Below are positions 45,117 to 54,232 of a DNA stretch of 64,000 nucleotides, in pieces. Origin of the DNA: JASMHC01 sp964453855 (GTDB lineage Bacteria; Pseudomonadota; Alphaproteobacteria; Rhodobacterales; Rhodobacteraceae); contig CAYVRN010000008.1 in assembly GCA_964453855.1 (NCBI GenBank), positions 3,321-67,320 on the forward strand, given 5' to 3'. The notes under the pieces were generated by a model. That model worked only from the letters and a program-made list of their open reading frames with translations, was not told the DNA's origin and ran no database searches. Position numbers and translations under genes: made by a program. The stretch's first letter is position 1; every line of letters begins with the position of its first letter.

Positions 45117-46034
45117 ATGTCTGACGACGTTTGTTTAGCTTTTGGACATCCCGAAGAACGTTCAAAAGCCATCTCGGGACCGTTAGTAGATCGCATCAGT
45201 TTGCGCGATCACATCGTCGAAGCCGAGATCGGTGCCTTTCAAGTCGAACGCGGTGTACAGCAACGAATGAGCTTTAATGTCGTCGTTGAGGTCCGACCCT
45301 CAAGTGGGGCGGATACGGACGATGTGGACGATATTCTGTCCTATGATCGGGTCACCGAGGCGATTGCGGCGGAAATGGCTGTTGAGCGTCTGAACCTTTT
45401 GGAAACGCTTGCAGAACGTGTGGCAGATCGGATTTTGCTGGAACCACAGGCATTGCGCGTGTTTGTGCGTATTGAAAAGCTGGATCGCGGACCGGGGAAG
45501 CTTGGGGTGGAAATCGTCAGGTCCCGACAGGACCATGCGCCGGTTCACGTAGCGACAGAGGTCCCGTCGCCCGTTGTCGTATATTTGTCGAATGCGGCGC
45601 TGTGCTCGGACAATCTTGGGGCATGGCTAGATCAGCTTGCCGCGGCGTCCAAGCCGGTGATTTTGTCTTTGGGCATGGCGGATTCTGTCCCGGTTGATGA
45701 ATCAGGCAGCATCGGGCTGCATGTGGGGCTTTTGTCGATGGAACAAAACGCGTGGCTCTTGGCCGCACGGGACCCGCGTTGTGTGGTTGTCGGCAGCAAG
45801 ACCGAGCTGGACTGGGGCATGAAGCACGGCCAGTTAAGTGTGTGGGCTCCGTCGAAGCTGGTGTTGGATAGCGTCGAGGTGCCTGTGTTTGATCCAAAAC
45901 ACGCCCAATCGCTTGCCGCGTGGTTTTCTGCAGAAATGCAAGCGCAAAAGCTGATTGTTGTTGGCGGGGACGCAGCCAATACTTCGATTGAAACCGTTAC
46001 CTCAAGCGTCGATGACGCCGTTTTGCCTCTGTAA
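45117..46034 (+). CDS. folB: Dihydroneopterin aldolase with C-terminal extension
   Basis: A 305-aa protein, more than twice the usual 120-aa length of FolB. The N-terminal part (about residues 20-140) is the aldolase: DRISLRDHIVEAEIGAFQVE, DDVDDILSYDRVTEAI and NLLETLAERVADRILLEP. It releases glycolaldehyde from dihydroneopterin in folate synthesis. The C-terminal about 160 residues (VVVYLSNAALCSDNLGAWLD onward, ending QKLIVVGGDAANTSIE) form an alpha/beta domain I cannot assign; it does not show HPPK (FolK) motifs. folP follows 5 bases later. Confidence 0.85.
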   Translation: MSDDVCLAFGHPEERSKAISGPLVDRISLRDHIVEAEIGAFQVERGVQQRMSFNVVVEVRPSSGADTDDVDDILSYDRVTEAIAAEMAVERLNLLETLAERVADRILLEPQALRVFVRIEKLDRGPGKLGVEIVRSRQDHAPVHVATEVPSPVVVYLSNAALCSDNLGAWLDQLAAASKPVILSLGMADSVPVDESGSIGLHVGLLSMEQNAWLLAARDPRCVVVGSKTELDWGMKHGQLSVWAPSKLVLDSVEVPVFDPKHAQSLAAWFSAEMQAQKLIVVGGDAANTSIETVTSSVDDAVLPL

Positions 46035-46039
46035 TTGAT

Positions 46040-47041
46040 ATGACCGAGTATTACCGCCCGATCGCATCAACTGATGCCTTCCGTCCCCTAAAGGCGCATT
46101 CTATTGCCGGCGGCTGGGCATGGTTCACCCATGTCGAAGTCATGCGCCGTGACAAACCTTCCGAGCGCATAGCCGCTACCGAGTTAAGCGCTGACGTTTT
46201 GACGCGGATAACTTCTGAGCGCCCTGCTATCGCAGGTCTTACGATGGATTATCCCAAGATTATGGGGATCTTGAACGTTACACCTGACAGCTTTTCGGAT
46301 GGCGGGCAGCACAATACTGCCGACAAAGCCGTGCAGCAGGCACAGTTCATGATCGAAAACGGTGCCGATATTCTGGATATCGGCGGTGAATCTACGCGAC
46401 CGGGGGCGGTCGATGTTGAGATCACCGAGGAGATCCAGCGCACGGCTCCGGTCATCGAAGCGATACGCAGGGCGAGCACCGTGCCGATCTCGATTGATAC
46501 CCGCAAGTCTCGGGTCGCAGCCGAGGCATTGAAGGCCGGCGCAAACCTTGTGAATGATGTTGCGGCGTTCAGCTTTGATCCTGACTTGGCGGGGGTCGTC
46601 AGCCAAACAAGGTCTCCGGTCTGTTTGATGCATGCCCAAGGCGATCCGGCCACGATGCAAAAAAACCCTCAATACGGCAACGTGCTTTTGGATGTTTATG
46701 ATTATCTTGAACACAAAGTTCGCGAGGCCGAGGCCGCCGGTATCCCAAGATCACGGGTTATGATCGACCCCGGCATCGGGTTCGGAAAAACGCTTGAGCA
46801 TAATTTGACGCTGCTTAAAGGGCTTTCGCTGTTTCACACCATCGGCTGCCCGATCCTTTTGGGCGCGTCCCGAAAAAGGTTTATTGGGACCCTAGGAAAT
46901 GCCCCAGACGCGCAAGACCGCGCGCCGGGGTCTGTGGCTGTTGCTATGGCCGGGGTGTCTCAGGGTGTGCAGATGGTGCGCGTGCATGACGTGAAGGAAA
47001 CGGCCCAAGCGCTTGCGTTGCACATGGCTGTTACTACTTGA
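46040..47041 (+). CDS. folP: Dihydropteroate synthase
   Basis: A 333-aa enzyme joining p-aminobenzoate to the pterin pyrophosphate, the target of sulfonamides. The core begins near residue 72 with KIMGILNVTPDSFSDGG, then DIGGESTRPGA, ISIDTRKSRVA, VNDVAAF, MHAQGDPATMQ, MIDPGIGFGKT and LGASRKRFIG. An N-terminal extension of about 70 residues is common in this order. It is coupled to folB. It overlaps the convergent transporter by 8 bases at the 3' end; glmM, which I would expect after folP in relatives, is not here. Confidence 0.95.
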   Translation: MTEYYRPIASTDAFRPLKAHSIAGGWAWFTHVEVMRRDKPSERIAATELSADVLTRITSERPAIAGLTMDYPKIMGILNVTPDSFSDGGQHNTADKAVQQAQFMIENGADILDIGGESTRPGAVDVEITEEIQRTAPVIEAIRRASTVPISIDTRKSRVAAEALKAGANLVNDVAAFSFDPDLAGVVSQTRSPVCLMHAQGDPATMQKNPQYGNVLLDVYDYLEHKVREAEAAGIPRSRVMIDPGIGFGKTLEHNLTLLKGLSLFHTIGCPILLGASRKRFIGTLGNAPDAQDRAPGSVAVAMAGVSQGVQMVRVHDVKETAQALALHMAVTT

Positions 47042-47933
47042 AGAAAAGACGCTTCAACGCGCCGAATTGGCTGGTGAACAGGCCCGCAAAGATCAAAACC
47101 AACGCAAGTATCAAGCTGGGCGGAGCGCTTTCCCCCAGCAACAAGACCCCATAGGCCAATGACCACAAAGGCACCTGGTAGTTCACAAGCGTCATAAATA
47201 CCGCCCCTGCGGATCTGATGATAAGAATGCGCAAAGCGGTCGCAAACGCTGTCGGCAAAAATCCCAGTATAAGAATGGCTAAGCCCGAGCGCACGCCTTG
47301 CCAGCCAGGAATCCCCTCGAAGATCAACATAAGCGGGATCAACACAACCGACCCCACAAGCAGTGAAAACGCACCAATCGCCAACGGATCAACCGGCGGA
47401 CAATTGCGGATCTGAACGGACGAGATCGCGTAGCAAAGCGCGGCAAACAAACAGGCCAGTTGTCCCAGCGAAACCGTCAAACTGCCGAATGACAGGGCGT
47501 CCGGTCCGATCAAAACAAGCGCACCGGCAAATCCGATCACTACGCCAATACCCCGCCGCGTTGTCAGCCGCTCGTCCGAGAAAAAATGCGCTATGGGCAA
47601 AACGAACAAGGGCACGCAAGCCATGGAAATGCCGGCAAACGACGATGGGACGTATTGCAGACCCCAGCTTAGGGCGATGAAGGGAATGGCGGTGGACAGC
47701 AAACCGCTTGAGACAATGTAGCGGGCTGTTTCTCTGCTGGGCAAAGGCGTGCGACGGACGGCCATCAGACCCAGCAATGAAAGCGCCGCCAAGGTGGTTC
47801 TTGCGCAAGCCACGGTGATCGGGCCGTATCCTTCCAGAGCAACCGAGATGACCATAAAGGTCGCGCCCCAAACGACACCTAAGATCAGAAGGTGAAGCCA
47901 GTTTGTCAGGGAAGGAGAGGTGCCATGCGTCAT
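47034..47933 (-). CDS. EamA/DMT family transporter
   Basis: A 299-aa inner-membrane protein with ten helices in two EamA repeats (GVVWGATFMVISVALEGYGP at the start; GVLLLGESAPPSLILALVL in the second half). ATG 47933 is chosen over one three codons upstream by ribosome-site position (GGAGAGGTGCC lies on the other strand, so neither is certain). The 3' end overlaps folP. The substrate is unknown. Confidence 0.84.
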   Translation of the reverse strand: MTHGTSPSLTNWLHLLILGVVWGATFMVISVALEGYGPITVACARTTLAALSLLGLMAVRRTPLPSRETARYIVSSGLLSTAIPFIALSWGLQYVPSSFAGISMACVPLFVLPIAHFFSDERLTTRRGIGVVIGFAGALVLIGPDALSFGSLTVSLGQLACLFAALCYAISSVQIRNCPPVDPLAIGAFSLLVGSVVLIPLMLIFEGIPGWQGVRSGLAILILGFLPTAFATALRILIIRSAGAVFMTLVNYQVPLWSLAYGVLLLGESAPPSLILALVLIFAGLFTSQFGALKRLFFK

Positions 47934-48040
47934 ACATGCCATTCACCACGGCAGCCGGTGACTGTCCAGAGACGCAATGCGTTTTACTTTTCGGCGAACC
48001 ACGGATAGCAAGTGGCAAAGCTACAATGTCTGGATCCCAC

Positions 48041-48862
48041 ATGCCCGAGATTTCTCTTCTGCTGTCGATGTTGATCACTCTTCTTTTCATCGGCGCCTTC
48101 GCAGGCGTTTTGGCCGGGCTGCTTGGCGTTGGCGGCGGCATCGTTCTGGTGCCAGCCTTTTACTACGCCTTCGAAACGCTGGGGTACGGAGGTGCGCAAT
48201 TGATGCAGGTGTGTCTTGCCACATCGCTGGCCACCATCATCGTCACGTCTGTGCGTTCGGTTCTGAGCCACAACAAAAAAGGGGCGGTGGATTGGGAAAT
48301 TCTGAAAACATGGGCCCCGGGTATCGCTGTGGGGGCGATTTTGGGTATGTCCGTGGCGGCTTCGTTACGGTCGCAAAGTCTTCAAGTTTTGTTTGGCTGC
48401 TTGGCCATCATCATCGGCAGCTACCTTCTGTTTGGCCGCTCGGAATGGCGGTTGGGGCAAGAGATGCCAAAGGGCCCTCGCAAGTTTGTTCTTTCCCCGC
48501 TCGTGGGTTTTCTGTCGGTCCTGATGGGCATCGGTGGTGGCAGTTTTGGCGTGCCTTTGATGACCCTTTTCAATACCCCCATTCATAGGGCAGTGGCCAC
48601 GGCCGCAGGCTTTGGCGTCGTGATTGCGGTGCCCTCTGTCATCGGGTTCCTGTTCATGGACGTCGGCGTGGAAAGCCGTCCTCCGTATACCATTGGCGCA
48701 GTCAATCTGATTGCCTTTGCCGTGATTATTTCCATGACGCTGATCACCACGCCCTTGGGCGTGAAGATTGCGCATGCGATGGACCCGAAACCGCTAAAGC
48801 GGGTGTTTGGGGGGTTTCTTGTGTTGGTTGCAGTCAACATGCTGTTCAAGGCGCTGGGGTGA
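48041..48862 (+). CDS. TSUP family anion/sulfite exporter (TauE/SafE)
   Basis: A 273-aa membrane protein with about eight helices and the TSUP glycine motifs GLLGVGGGIVLVPAF and GIGGGSFGVPLM in the two halves. The family exports sulfite, sulfoacetate or other organosulfur anions. ATG 48041 matches homologues (MPEISLLLSM); ATG 48026 is an alternative. The stop overlaps the next start as GTGA, so it is coupled to the dioxygenase gene. Confidence 0.87.
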   Translation: MPEISLLLSMLITLLFIGAFAGVLAGLLGVGGGIVLVPAFYYAFETLGYGGAQLMQVCLATSLATIIVTSVRSVLSHNKKGAVDWEILKTWAPGIAVGAILGMSVAASLRSQSLQVLFGCLAIIIGSYLLFGRSEWRLGQEMPKGPRKFVLSPLVGFLSVLMGIGGGSFGVPLMTLFNTPIHRAVATAAGFGVVIAVPSVIGFLFMDVGVESRPPYTIGAVNLIAFAVIISMTLITTPLGVKIAHAMDPKPLKRVFGGFLVLVAVNMLFKALG

Positions 48863-49638
48863 GGGGTGACTTCTTCAAAAATGGCGTGGCCGTTTACGAT
48901 GCGGCACCCGAAGTCTGCCGCTGGGCCGAGGCTGCGTTAAATCTGTCCCATGACGCGCTTTTGAATCCAGAGTTGCGGGACAAGTGGCTGGTCTGTCAGG
49001 GCACGTGGTTTGTTGGCGTTGATGCGCTGCCAACGGGGCCAGAAGGGCAGGCGGGTGATGTGCCGCTGGGCGGTCCCGTTGCCGACGATCTGACAGCATA
49101 TGCAGGGGATGTATTCCCTTTGCATCCGGCCCAGTTGTCGGTCGTATATCCGGGCTATCCCAAGCCGCGCGAGGGCGAAACCGAGGCGGCGTTCCGCTAT
49201 CGCAAGACCCGTGACGCCGCGCATGTTGACGGGTTGCACGCGACCGGAGCAAACCGGCGACGACATCTTGGCGAATATCATGCCTATATCCTTGGATTGC
49301 CGCTCAATCACAGTGATCGTGATGCCAGTCCCTTGGTGGTTTGGCAGGGAAGTCACCGGATATTTCAGGACATGTTCCGCGATCAGCTAGGTGATCTGGC
49401 GCCAAAAGACTGGCCGTCGGTTGATTTTACGGACATCTATCAGCAGACACGCAAGCGCGTTTTCGATGAATGTGAGCGTGTGGAAATCCTAGCACAGCCA
49501 GGACAGGCGGTGGTGATGCACCGCATGAGCCTGCACGGTGTTGCGCCTTGGGCGGCCGGTGATAATCCGCTTGGACGACGTATCGCCTATTTTCGGCCCG
49601 TGTTTCCTGATCCGCAAAGCTGGCTGACCACCCCCTAG
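48859..49638 (+). CDS. 2-oxoglutarate/Fe(II) dioxygenase (phytanoyl-CoA hydroxylase-like)
   Basis: A 259-aa enzyme with a probable double-stranded beta-helix. The first metal pair is HVDGLHA (His and Asp), the distal His is in HRMSLHGVAPW, and the 2OG-binding Arg is probably in RRIAYFRP. It starts with GTG 48859 overlapping the TSUP stop. The reaction cannot be told; coupling to a TSUP exporter hints at an organosulfur or small-molecule path but this is inference. Confidence 0.78.
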   Translation: MRGDFFKNGVAVYDAAPEVCRWAEAALNLSHDALLNPELRDKWLVCQGTWFVGVDALPTGPEGQAGDVPLGGPVADDLTAYAGDVFPLHPAQLSVVYPGYPKPREGETEAAFRYRKTRDAAHVDGLHATGANRRRHLGEYHAYILGLPLNHSDRDASPLVVWQGSHRIFQDMFRDQLGDLAPKDWPSVDFTDIYQQTRKRVFDECERVEILAQPGQAVVMHRMSLHGVAPWAAGDNPLGRRIAYFRPVFPDPQSWLTTP

Positions 49639-49797
49639 GCGTGCCCAAAATGATTGAATTGGAAACGATCATGAGTTTCTGAGGGTCATTGTTGGGTTTA
49701 CTAGTGCAATCAAGCCGCGCGCATTCATAACTCTACCCAAGATGTTTTGTATTTGTTAACCTGCCCGAAGGCATCAGGGTGGATTTCGGGGGGTGCC

Positions 49798-50631
49798 ATG
49801 TTGGTTTTATCGGCAATCGCCGGTCTTGTACTGCTTGGTATTGCATTTGACGTGTTCAATTTTGAAGGCGCTCTGGATGGTATTTTGCCAGACAGTTTTG
49901 ACGACTTTTCCTCTGATGACGATCCGCACTCCGCCGAAAGTGAGCCTGACACCATCACAGGCAGCGACACAGATGACGTGATCCGTTCGACGTCCTCGGA
50001 CGAAGAAATCTTTGCCGGAGCGGGTGAAGACACCATCGACGCAGACGCGGGCTTTGATCTGGTCATGGGCGGGGACGGCTCGGATGTGATCGATGGCGGC
50101 AATGGCGACGACACCCTTTTGGGCGAAGAGGGCAGTGATCTGATCCTTGGTCGGGCCGGCAATGACTTTCTGGAAGGCGGCGCCGGTGCCGACACAATGC
50201 GCGGCGGTTTGGGCGACGATTTGATTCTCGGTGTGCGAGACAGCGCTTACGATCTGTTTTTTGACCGACAGGATATTTTCGATCCGGATACCTTAGTTGG
50301 CGGCGAAGGCACCGACACAATCATCGCGGGCTCGGGTGATCTTATTCGCGGTGGCGAAGGTGACGATGTTTTGACACTCGGGTCCTGGATTGATCCGAAC
50401 AATCCGGTGCGGGTGGATGAATACGAAGCGGGATCAGATGCCTTGGTCGTCCTGATCCCCGAGGATTATTCCGGGGCAGGGACGATCACGATTGATCACT
50501 ATGACGGGGTTCGCCACTCGGGCACTGTTTATCTGGACGGCACGCGTGTTGCGGAAGTCGAAGGGGGCGGTGACCAAAATGCGTTACGCGCGCATCAGAT
50601 CACCGTCGTACGCACCGGTTATTTCAACTAG
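49798..50631 (+). CDS. Membrane-anchored RTX calcium-binding repeat protein
   Basis: A 277-aa protein with an N-terminal hydrophobic helix (about residues 1-18, VLSAIAGLVLLGIAFDVF), an acidic linker, then RTX nonapeptide repeats (GGDGSDVID, GGNGDDTLL, GRAGNDFLE, GGAGADTMR, GGLGDDLIL, GGEGDDVLT; about 95-205) that bind calcium, and a beta-rich end. ATG 49798 is chosen over an upstream TTG by its GGGGGG site and position of the helix. No type I secretion genes are nearby, and the helix suggests it is anchored. The function is unknown. Confidence 0.8.
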   Translation: MLVLSAIAGLVLLGIAFDVFNFEGALDGILPDSFDDFSSDDDPHSAESEPDTITGSDTDDVIRSTSSDEEIFAGAGEDTIDADAGFDLVMGGDGSDVIDGGNGDDTLLGEEGSDLILGRAGNDFLEGGAGADTMRGGLGDDLILGVRDSAYDLFFDRQDIFDPDTLVGGEGTDTIIAGSGDLIRGGEGDDVLTLGSWIDPNNPVRVDEYEAGSDALVVLIPEDYSGAGTITIDHYDGVRHSGTVYLDGTRVAEVEGGGDQNALRAHQITVVRTGYFN

Positions 50632-50634
50632 GCT

Positions 50635-50859
50635 TTACCCAACTCTGGCCCGACGTCCACCGCGGCGCTTTCTAAGCTGGCCAGACCGTGCGGGCAGGTC
50701 GTTGAGGACGCTGGCACGCTCTTCGTTCGTCATGCGCCCCCAGCCTGCGATTTCCTCGATTGAACGATAGCACCCCGTGCAAATGCGCGCCTCGGGATGC
50801 ACGACGCAAATTTTGACACAGGGGCTCTGTATCTCGTCTCGTTTCCAGATGTCGTCCAT
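50635..50859 (-). CDS. DUF1289 family Cys-rich small protein
   Basis: A 74-aa protein with the DUF1289 pattern SPCVKICVVHPEARICTGCY, four cysteines that probably bind Zn or Fe-S, followed by EEIAGWGRMTNEER. The C-terminus is Arg-rich. It begins on the last base of the ruvX stop region and lies 3 bases from the convergent RTX gene. It is probably co-transcribed with ruvX and ccmI. Confidence 0.85.
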   Translation of the reverse strand: MDDIWKRDEIQSPCVKICVVHPEARICTGCYRSIEEIAGWGRMTNEERASVLNDLPARSGQLRKRRGGRRARVG

Positions 50860-51335
50860 TATGCCTGCCGCCTCAAATAGCCCAACCGGTCTAAAGCTCC
50901 TTGCAGGATATATGAGGCCGCGACATGGTCGATGACCTCAGAGCGACGTTTTCGTGACGTATCAGCCTCAAGAAGCGCTCTTTCGGCGGCAACGGTCGAT
51001 AAACGCTCGTCCCAATAGCTGATTGGAACTTCGGTCAACCGCGACAGGTTGCGGGCAAAAGCGCGGGTCGCCTGACAGCGTGGTCCCTCGGTGCCGTCCA
51101 TGTTGCGCGGCAGTCCCAGAACCAATCCGCCGATGCTACGCGCGTTGCAAATGGCCAGCAGCTTTTCGGCGTCAACGGTGAACTTCTTGCGCTTTATGGT
51201 TTCAAGCGGAGTAGCAACGGACAAAAAAGTATCGCTGACCGCCACGCCAATGGTGACCGTCCCCAAATCCAGCCCTGCAATGGCCTTCATCTGCGGAAGC
51301 GACGTTGCGAACTCTTCGAAGTCGTCGAAGATCAT
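50859..51335 (-). CDS. ruvX: RuvX/YqgF Holliday junction resolvase-like protein
   Basis: A 158-aa RNase H-fold nuclease. Marks: AIAGLDLGTVTIGVAVSD (first acidic site), LVLGLPRNMDGTEGPR, and ISYWDERLSTVAAERAL with the later acidic residues. YqgF is linked to 16S rRNA 5' processing and Holliday junction resolution. The ATG overlaps the ccmI stop by ATGA. Confidence 0.93.
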   Translation of the reverse strand: MIFDDFEEFATSLPQMKAIAGLDLGTVTIGVAVSDTFLSVATPLETIKRKKFTVDAEKLLAICNARSIGGLVLGLPRNMDGTEGPRCQATRAFARNLSRLTEVPISYWDERLSTVAAERALLEADTSRKRRSEVIDHVAASYILQGALDRLGYLRRQA

Positions 51336-52558
51336 TCAGTCACTCCGGCGCGCTGGGCACCTGCACGCACTTGTTCCAAACCAGCCGGATCAGAGGCAAA
51401 CACCGCCTGAGCCTCTGCCCAGATCGCGCGTGCTTGATCTGTGTCGCCCAGAATACCCAAGGCCGAGATCAATTGTGCCCATTCCGTCGCCGAACCGCCC
51501 TCGCTGGCGAGACGATCCGACAGGCGTTGAACCATTCCGCGGATCATGGCCTGTTGGTCTTCGGCGTCCATTTCGCCGGCCGCAGCGATATCTTCGGCGC
51601 TTGGACCGGCAATCGGGGCCACCTGTGGCAATTCATAGTCCACGCCTGCCCATGCCGCCGCATCCATGATTTGCGAGCGGATCGGTGCAATCCAAGGCGC
51701 ATTCTCGGGCCCTTCGTTCAGCAATTCACGCCACACCCTGAAGGTCACATCTGGGCGACCCGTTTGTGCCATTAACAAGCCCATATAGTACCGTGCGACT
51801 GGGTGTTTCTCGTCCATACGTAAGGCGCGCGTCAAAGCGGCTTCCGCTTCCGGAGAGACATAACCGTCCGCAGCAAGGATCAGCAATTCACCCAGAGTGA
51901 CATAGTCTTCGACTGTCACATCAGCGCCTTTGACCTCAATCAGGCGAGCTTGTGCATTATAAGCGGCGGTAAAGTTACCCAAGCGCGCTTCATTCGACGC
52001 CAGCAACGTTAGCCCCTGAATGTCGTCCGGATTGTTGGCCACCGCCTGACGCAGCTTCTCGATCAGTTCAAGCACATCGGCGGGGAACCCATTGTCCGCA
52101 GGCAGGTTCGGCAAGCCGCTTTCGATATCCGCCTGAGTCGGTCTGTTTTCTCGGATGTCCTGTGCTTCGGCAATCCGGAACTTGATTCCGTAATCCCCGT
52201 ATCCCGGCGCGCCAAGCTGCCAGTACACACCCAAAGCGCCCCCGATGCACACCACGGCAATCACCAGCACGACCAGTGGCGATCGTCCGGCGCCGGAATC
52301 TCCTGACTGCTCAACCTCTTTCAGCTTGGCATCCGCGGCCAAAATCTTGCGCGAAATCTCGGTTCGGGCACGTTCTGCATCCTCGACGCTGACAATGCCG
52401 CGTTCCAGATCCCGATCCACCTCTTTCAGCTGGTCTTGGTAGACACGCAGGTCATAGGCGGCGGGGTGCTCATCGGTCTTTCCACCGACAAGCAGCGCGC
52501 GCGCCATAAAAAGCGCAACGACAAGCGCGATGGCTACTGAAATGATCCAAAACGTCAT
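51332..52558 (-). CDS. ccmI: Cytochrome c biogenesis protein CcmI
   Basis: A 408-aa membrane protein that hands apocytochrome c to the heme ligation complex. Two helices frame a short loop (about residues 3-22, and about 98-117 with VVLVIAVVCIGGALGVYW), with the Leu-zipper-like AAYDLRVYQDQLKEVDRDLE between. The periplasmic part has TPR repeats (about 175-300) that bind the apocytochrome. It diverges from soxB across 177 bases. Other ccm genes are not adjacent. Confidence 0.9.
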   Translation of the reverse strand: MTFWIISVAIALVVALFMARALLVGGKTDEHPAAYDLRVYQDQLKEVDRDLERGIVSVEDAERARTEISRKILAADAKLKEVEQSGDSGAGRSPLVVLVIAVVCIGGALGVYWQLGAPGYGDYGIKFRIAEAQDIRENRPTQADIESGLPNLPADNGFPADVLELIEKLRQAVANNPDDIQGLTLLASNEARLGNFTAAYNAQARLIEVKGADVTVEDYVTLGELLILAADGYVSPEAEAALTRALRMDEKHPVARYYMGLLMAQTGRPDVTFRVWRELLNEGPENAPWIAPIRSQIMDAAAWAGVDYELPQVAPIAGPSAEDIAAAGEMDAEDQQAMIRGMVQRLSDRLASEGGSATEWAQLISALGILGDTDQARAIWAEAQAVFASDPAGLEQVRAGAQRAGVTE

Positions 52559-52735
52559 ATGCGCTCCTCAGGATGTTTCGCCTAGATGTAGTCGTCCGGA
52601 CCTCGGGAAAAAAGGGGAAATGTCAGATTGAGTTCCACATGTCGCAACTGCGTGGTTTTGTGACGCTGTCAGTATCCGCTATATATGCGAATAGGTCCAA
52701 ACCAGATCCACACCGCCAAAACGGATTCGATGCCT

Positions 52736-53980
52736 ATGAAACGCTATTCAGTTTTCGCTGTTGCTCGTGAAGCAGCCCGCTACCACACCGGTTGGGAACG
52801 CGCCTGGCGCAGCCCCGAGCCAAAGAAAAAATACGACGTCGTCATCATTGGTGCCGGCGGACATGGTCTGGCAACGGCCTATTATCTTGGCAAGAACTAC
52901 GGCATCACCAATGTCGCCATCATTGAAAAAGGCTGGCTGGGCGGCGGTAACACGGGCCGGAACACAACGATCATCCGCTCGAACTACCTGCAGGACCCTT
53001 CGGCGGCGATCTATGAAAAAGCCCGCTCGCTTTATGAAACCATGTCGCAGGACTTGAACTACAACGTGATGTTCAGCCCGCGTGGAGTGATCATGCTGGC
53101 CCAAACCCAGCACGAGGTGCGCGGCTACGAGCGCACCGCCCACGCAAACGCTCTGCAAGGGGTGGCGACGGAATTCATCAGCCCGCAGCGTGTGAAAGAG
53201 ATCGTGCCGATTATCAATCTGCATGGCCCCCGCTATCCGGTACTGGGCGGACTTTGGCAGCCGCGCGGCGGCACTGCGCGTCACGATGCGGTTGCATGGG
53301 GCTATGCCCGCGCCTGTTCCGACATGGGCATGGACATCATCCAGAAATGTGAAGTCACGGGCATCCGCACCGCAGACGGCAAAGTCGTGGGCGTTGACAC
53401 CACCAAAGGCGCGATTGATTGCGACAAAATCGGCGGCGTCGTGGCAGGCCACTCGGCTGATCTGGCGAAAATGGCGGGCTTCCGCCTGCCAATGGAATCC
53501 GTCGCCCTTCAGGCGCTCGTGTCCGAGCCGATCAAACCCTGTATGGACGTGGTCGTCATGGCCAACACCGTCCACGGCTACATGAGCCAATCCGATAAGG
53601 GCGAAATGGTCATCGGCGGCGGCACAGACGGCTACAACAACTACACCCAGCGTGGCAGCTTCCACCATATCGAGGAAACCGTCCGCGCCCTGATTGAAAC
53701 CTTCCCGATGGTTTCGCGCCTGAAAATGCTGCGCCAATGGGGCGGTATCGTGGATGTAACAGGCGACCGCTCGCCCATCATCTCGGCCACACCGATCAAG
53801 GGTATGTTCGTCAACTGCGGCTGGGGCACCGGCGGCTTCAAAGCTATTCCGGGGTCCGGCTGGGCCATGGCGGAACTAATGGCCAAGGGGCATTCCCCCC
53901 TGACCGAAGAGTTCAGCATGTGGCGCTTTAAAGAGGGTAAATTCATCGACGAGAGTGTGGCTGCTGGGGTGGCTCACTGA
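52736..53980 (+). CDS. soxB: Sarcosine oxidase beta subunit
   Basis: A 414-aa flavoprotein subunit of heterotetrameric sarcosine oxidase, which oxidises sarcosine to glycine, formaldehyde (as methylene-THF) and H2O2. It begins MKRYSVFAVAREAARYHTGW, then the FAD fold VVIIGAGGHGLATAYYLGK and NCGWGTGGFKAIPGSGWAMA near the end, with GGNTGRNTTIIRSNYL around the covalent FMN region. ATG 52736 matches homologues; ATG 52730 is also possible. In place of the usual immediate soxD, about 580 bases with two small genes follow. Confidence 0.96.
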   Translation: MKRYSVFAVAREAARYHTGWERAWRSPEPKKKYDVVIIGAGGHGLATAYYLGKNYGITNVAIIEKGWLGGGNTGRNTTIIRSNYLQDPSAAIYEKARSLYETMSQDLNYNVMFSPRGVIMLAQTQHEVRGYERTAHANALQGVATEFISPQRVKEIVPIINLHGPRYPVLGGLWQPRGGTARHDAVAWGYARACSDMGMDIIQKCEVTGIRTADGKVVGVDTTKGAIDCDKIGGVVAGHSADLAKMAGFRLPMESVALQALVSEPIKPCMDVVVMANTVHGYMSQSDKGEMVIGGGTDGYNNYTQRGSFHHIEETVRALIETFPMVSRLKMLRQWGGIVDVTGDRSPIISATPIKGMFVNCGWGTGGFKAIPGSGWAMAELMAKGHSPLTEEFSMWRFKEGKFIDESVAAGVAH

Positions 53981-54186
53981 TGGAAATTGTCGTGCAAACC
54001 GGATCGGATGTGCGCTTCGCTCATCCCCTGACGCGAGCGTTCCAGTTCGCGGTCGGTTTCGGTTTGTTTTTGGGTGCTTTGGTTAAAGTCGTGCTTCAAA
54101 AGCGTTGTCTTTTTCCGATGCTCATAGACTGCAATCGCAACACCCGCGAAAAATACCAAAGCGACAACGAGAACAATACTATCCAT
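53974..54186 (-). CDS. Small membrane protein, antisense within the sox operon
   Basis: A 70-aa leftward reading frame with an N-terminal helix (MDSIVLVVALVFFAGVAIAV) followed by a charged, Gln/Glu-rich tail (KKTTLLKHDFNQSTQKQTET). The composition looks like a real small membrane protein, but no ribosome site is clear and the stop overlaps the soxB end by 7 bases. The opposite strand also has an 88-aa frame. It is reported because it is more protein-like than its rival. Confidence 0.45.
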   Translation of the reverse strand: MDSIVLVVALVFFAGVAIAVYEHRKKTTLLKHDFNQSTQKQTETDRELERSRQGMSEAHIRSGLHDNFHQ

Positions 54187-54232
54187 GCGTACAGCTTATG
54201 GATGAATGTTGCTTTTTCAAGGAAGGAAAACC

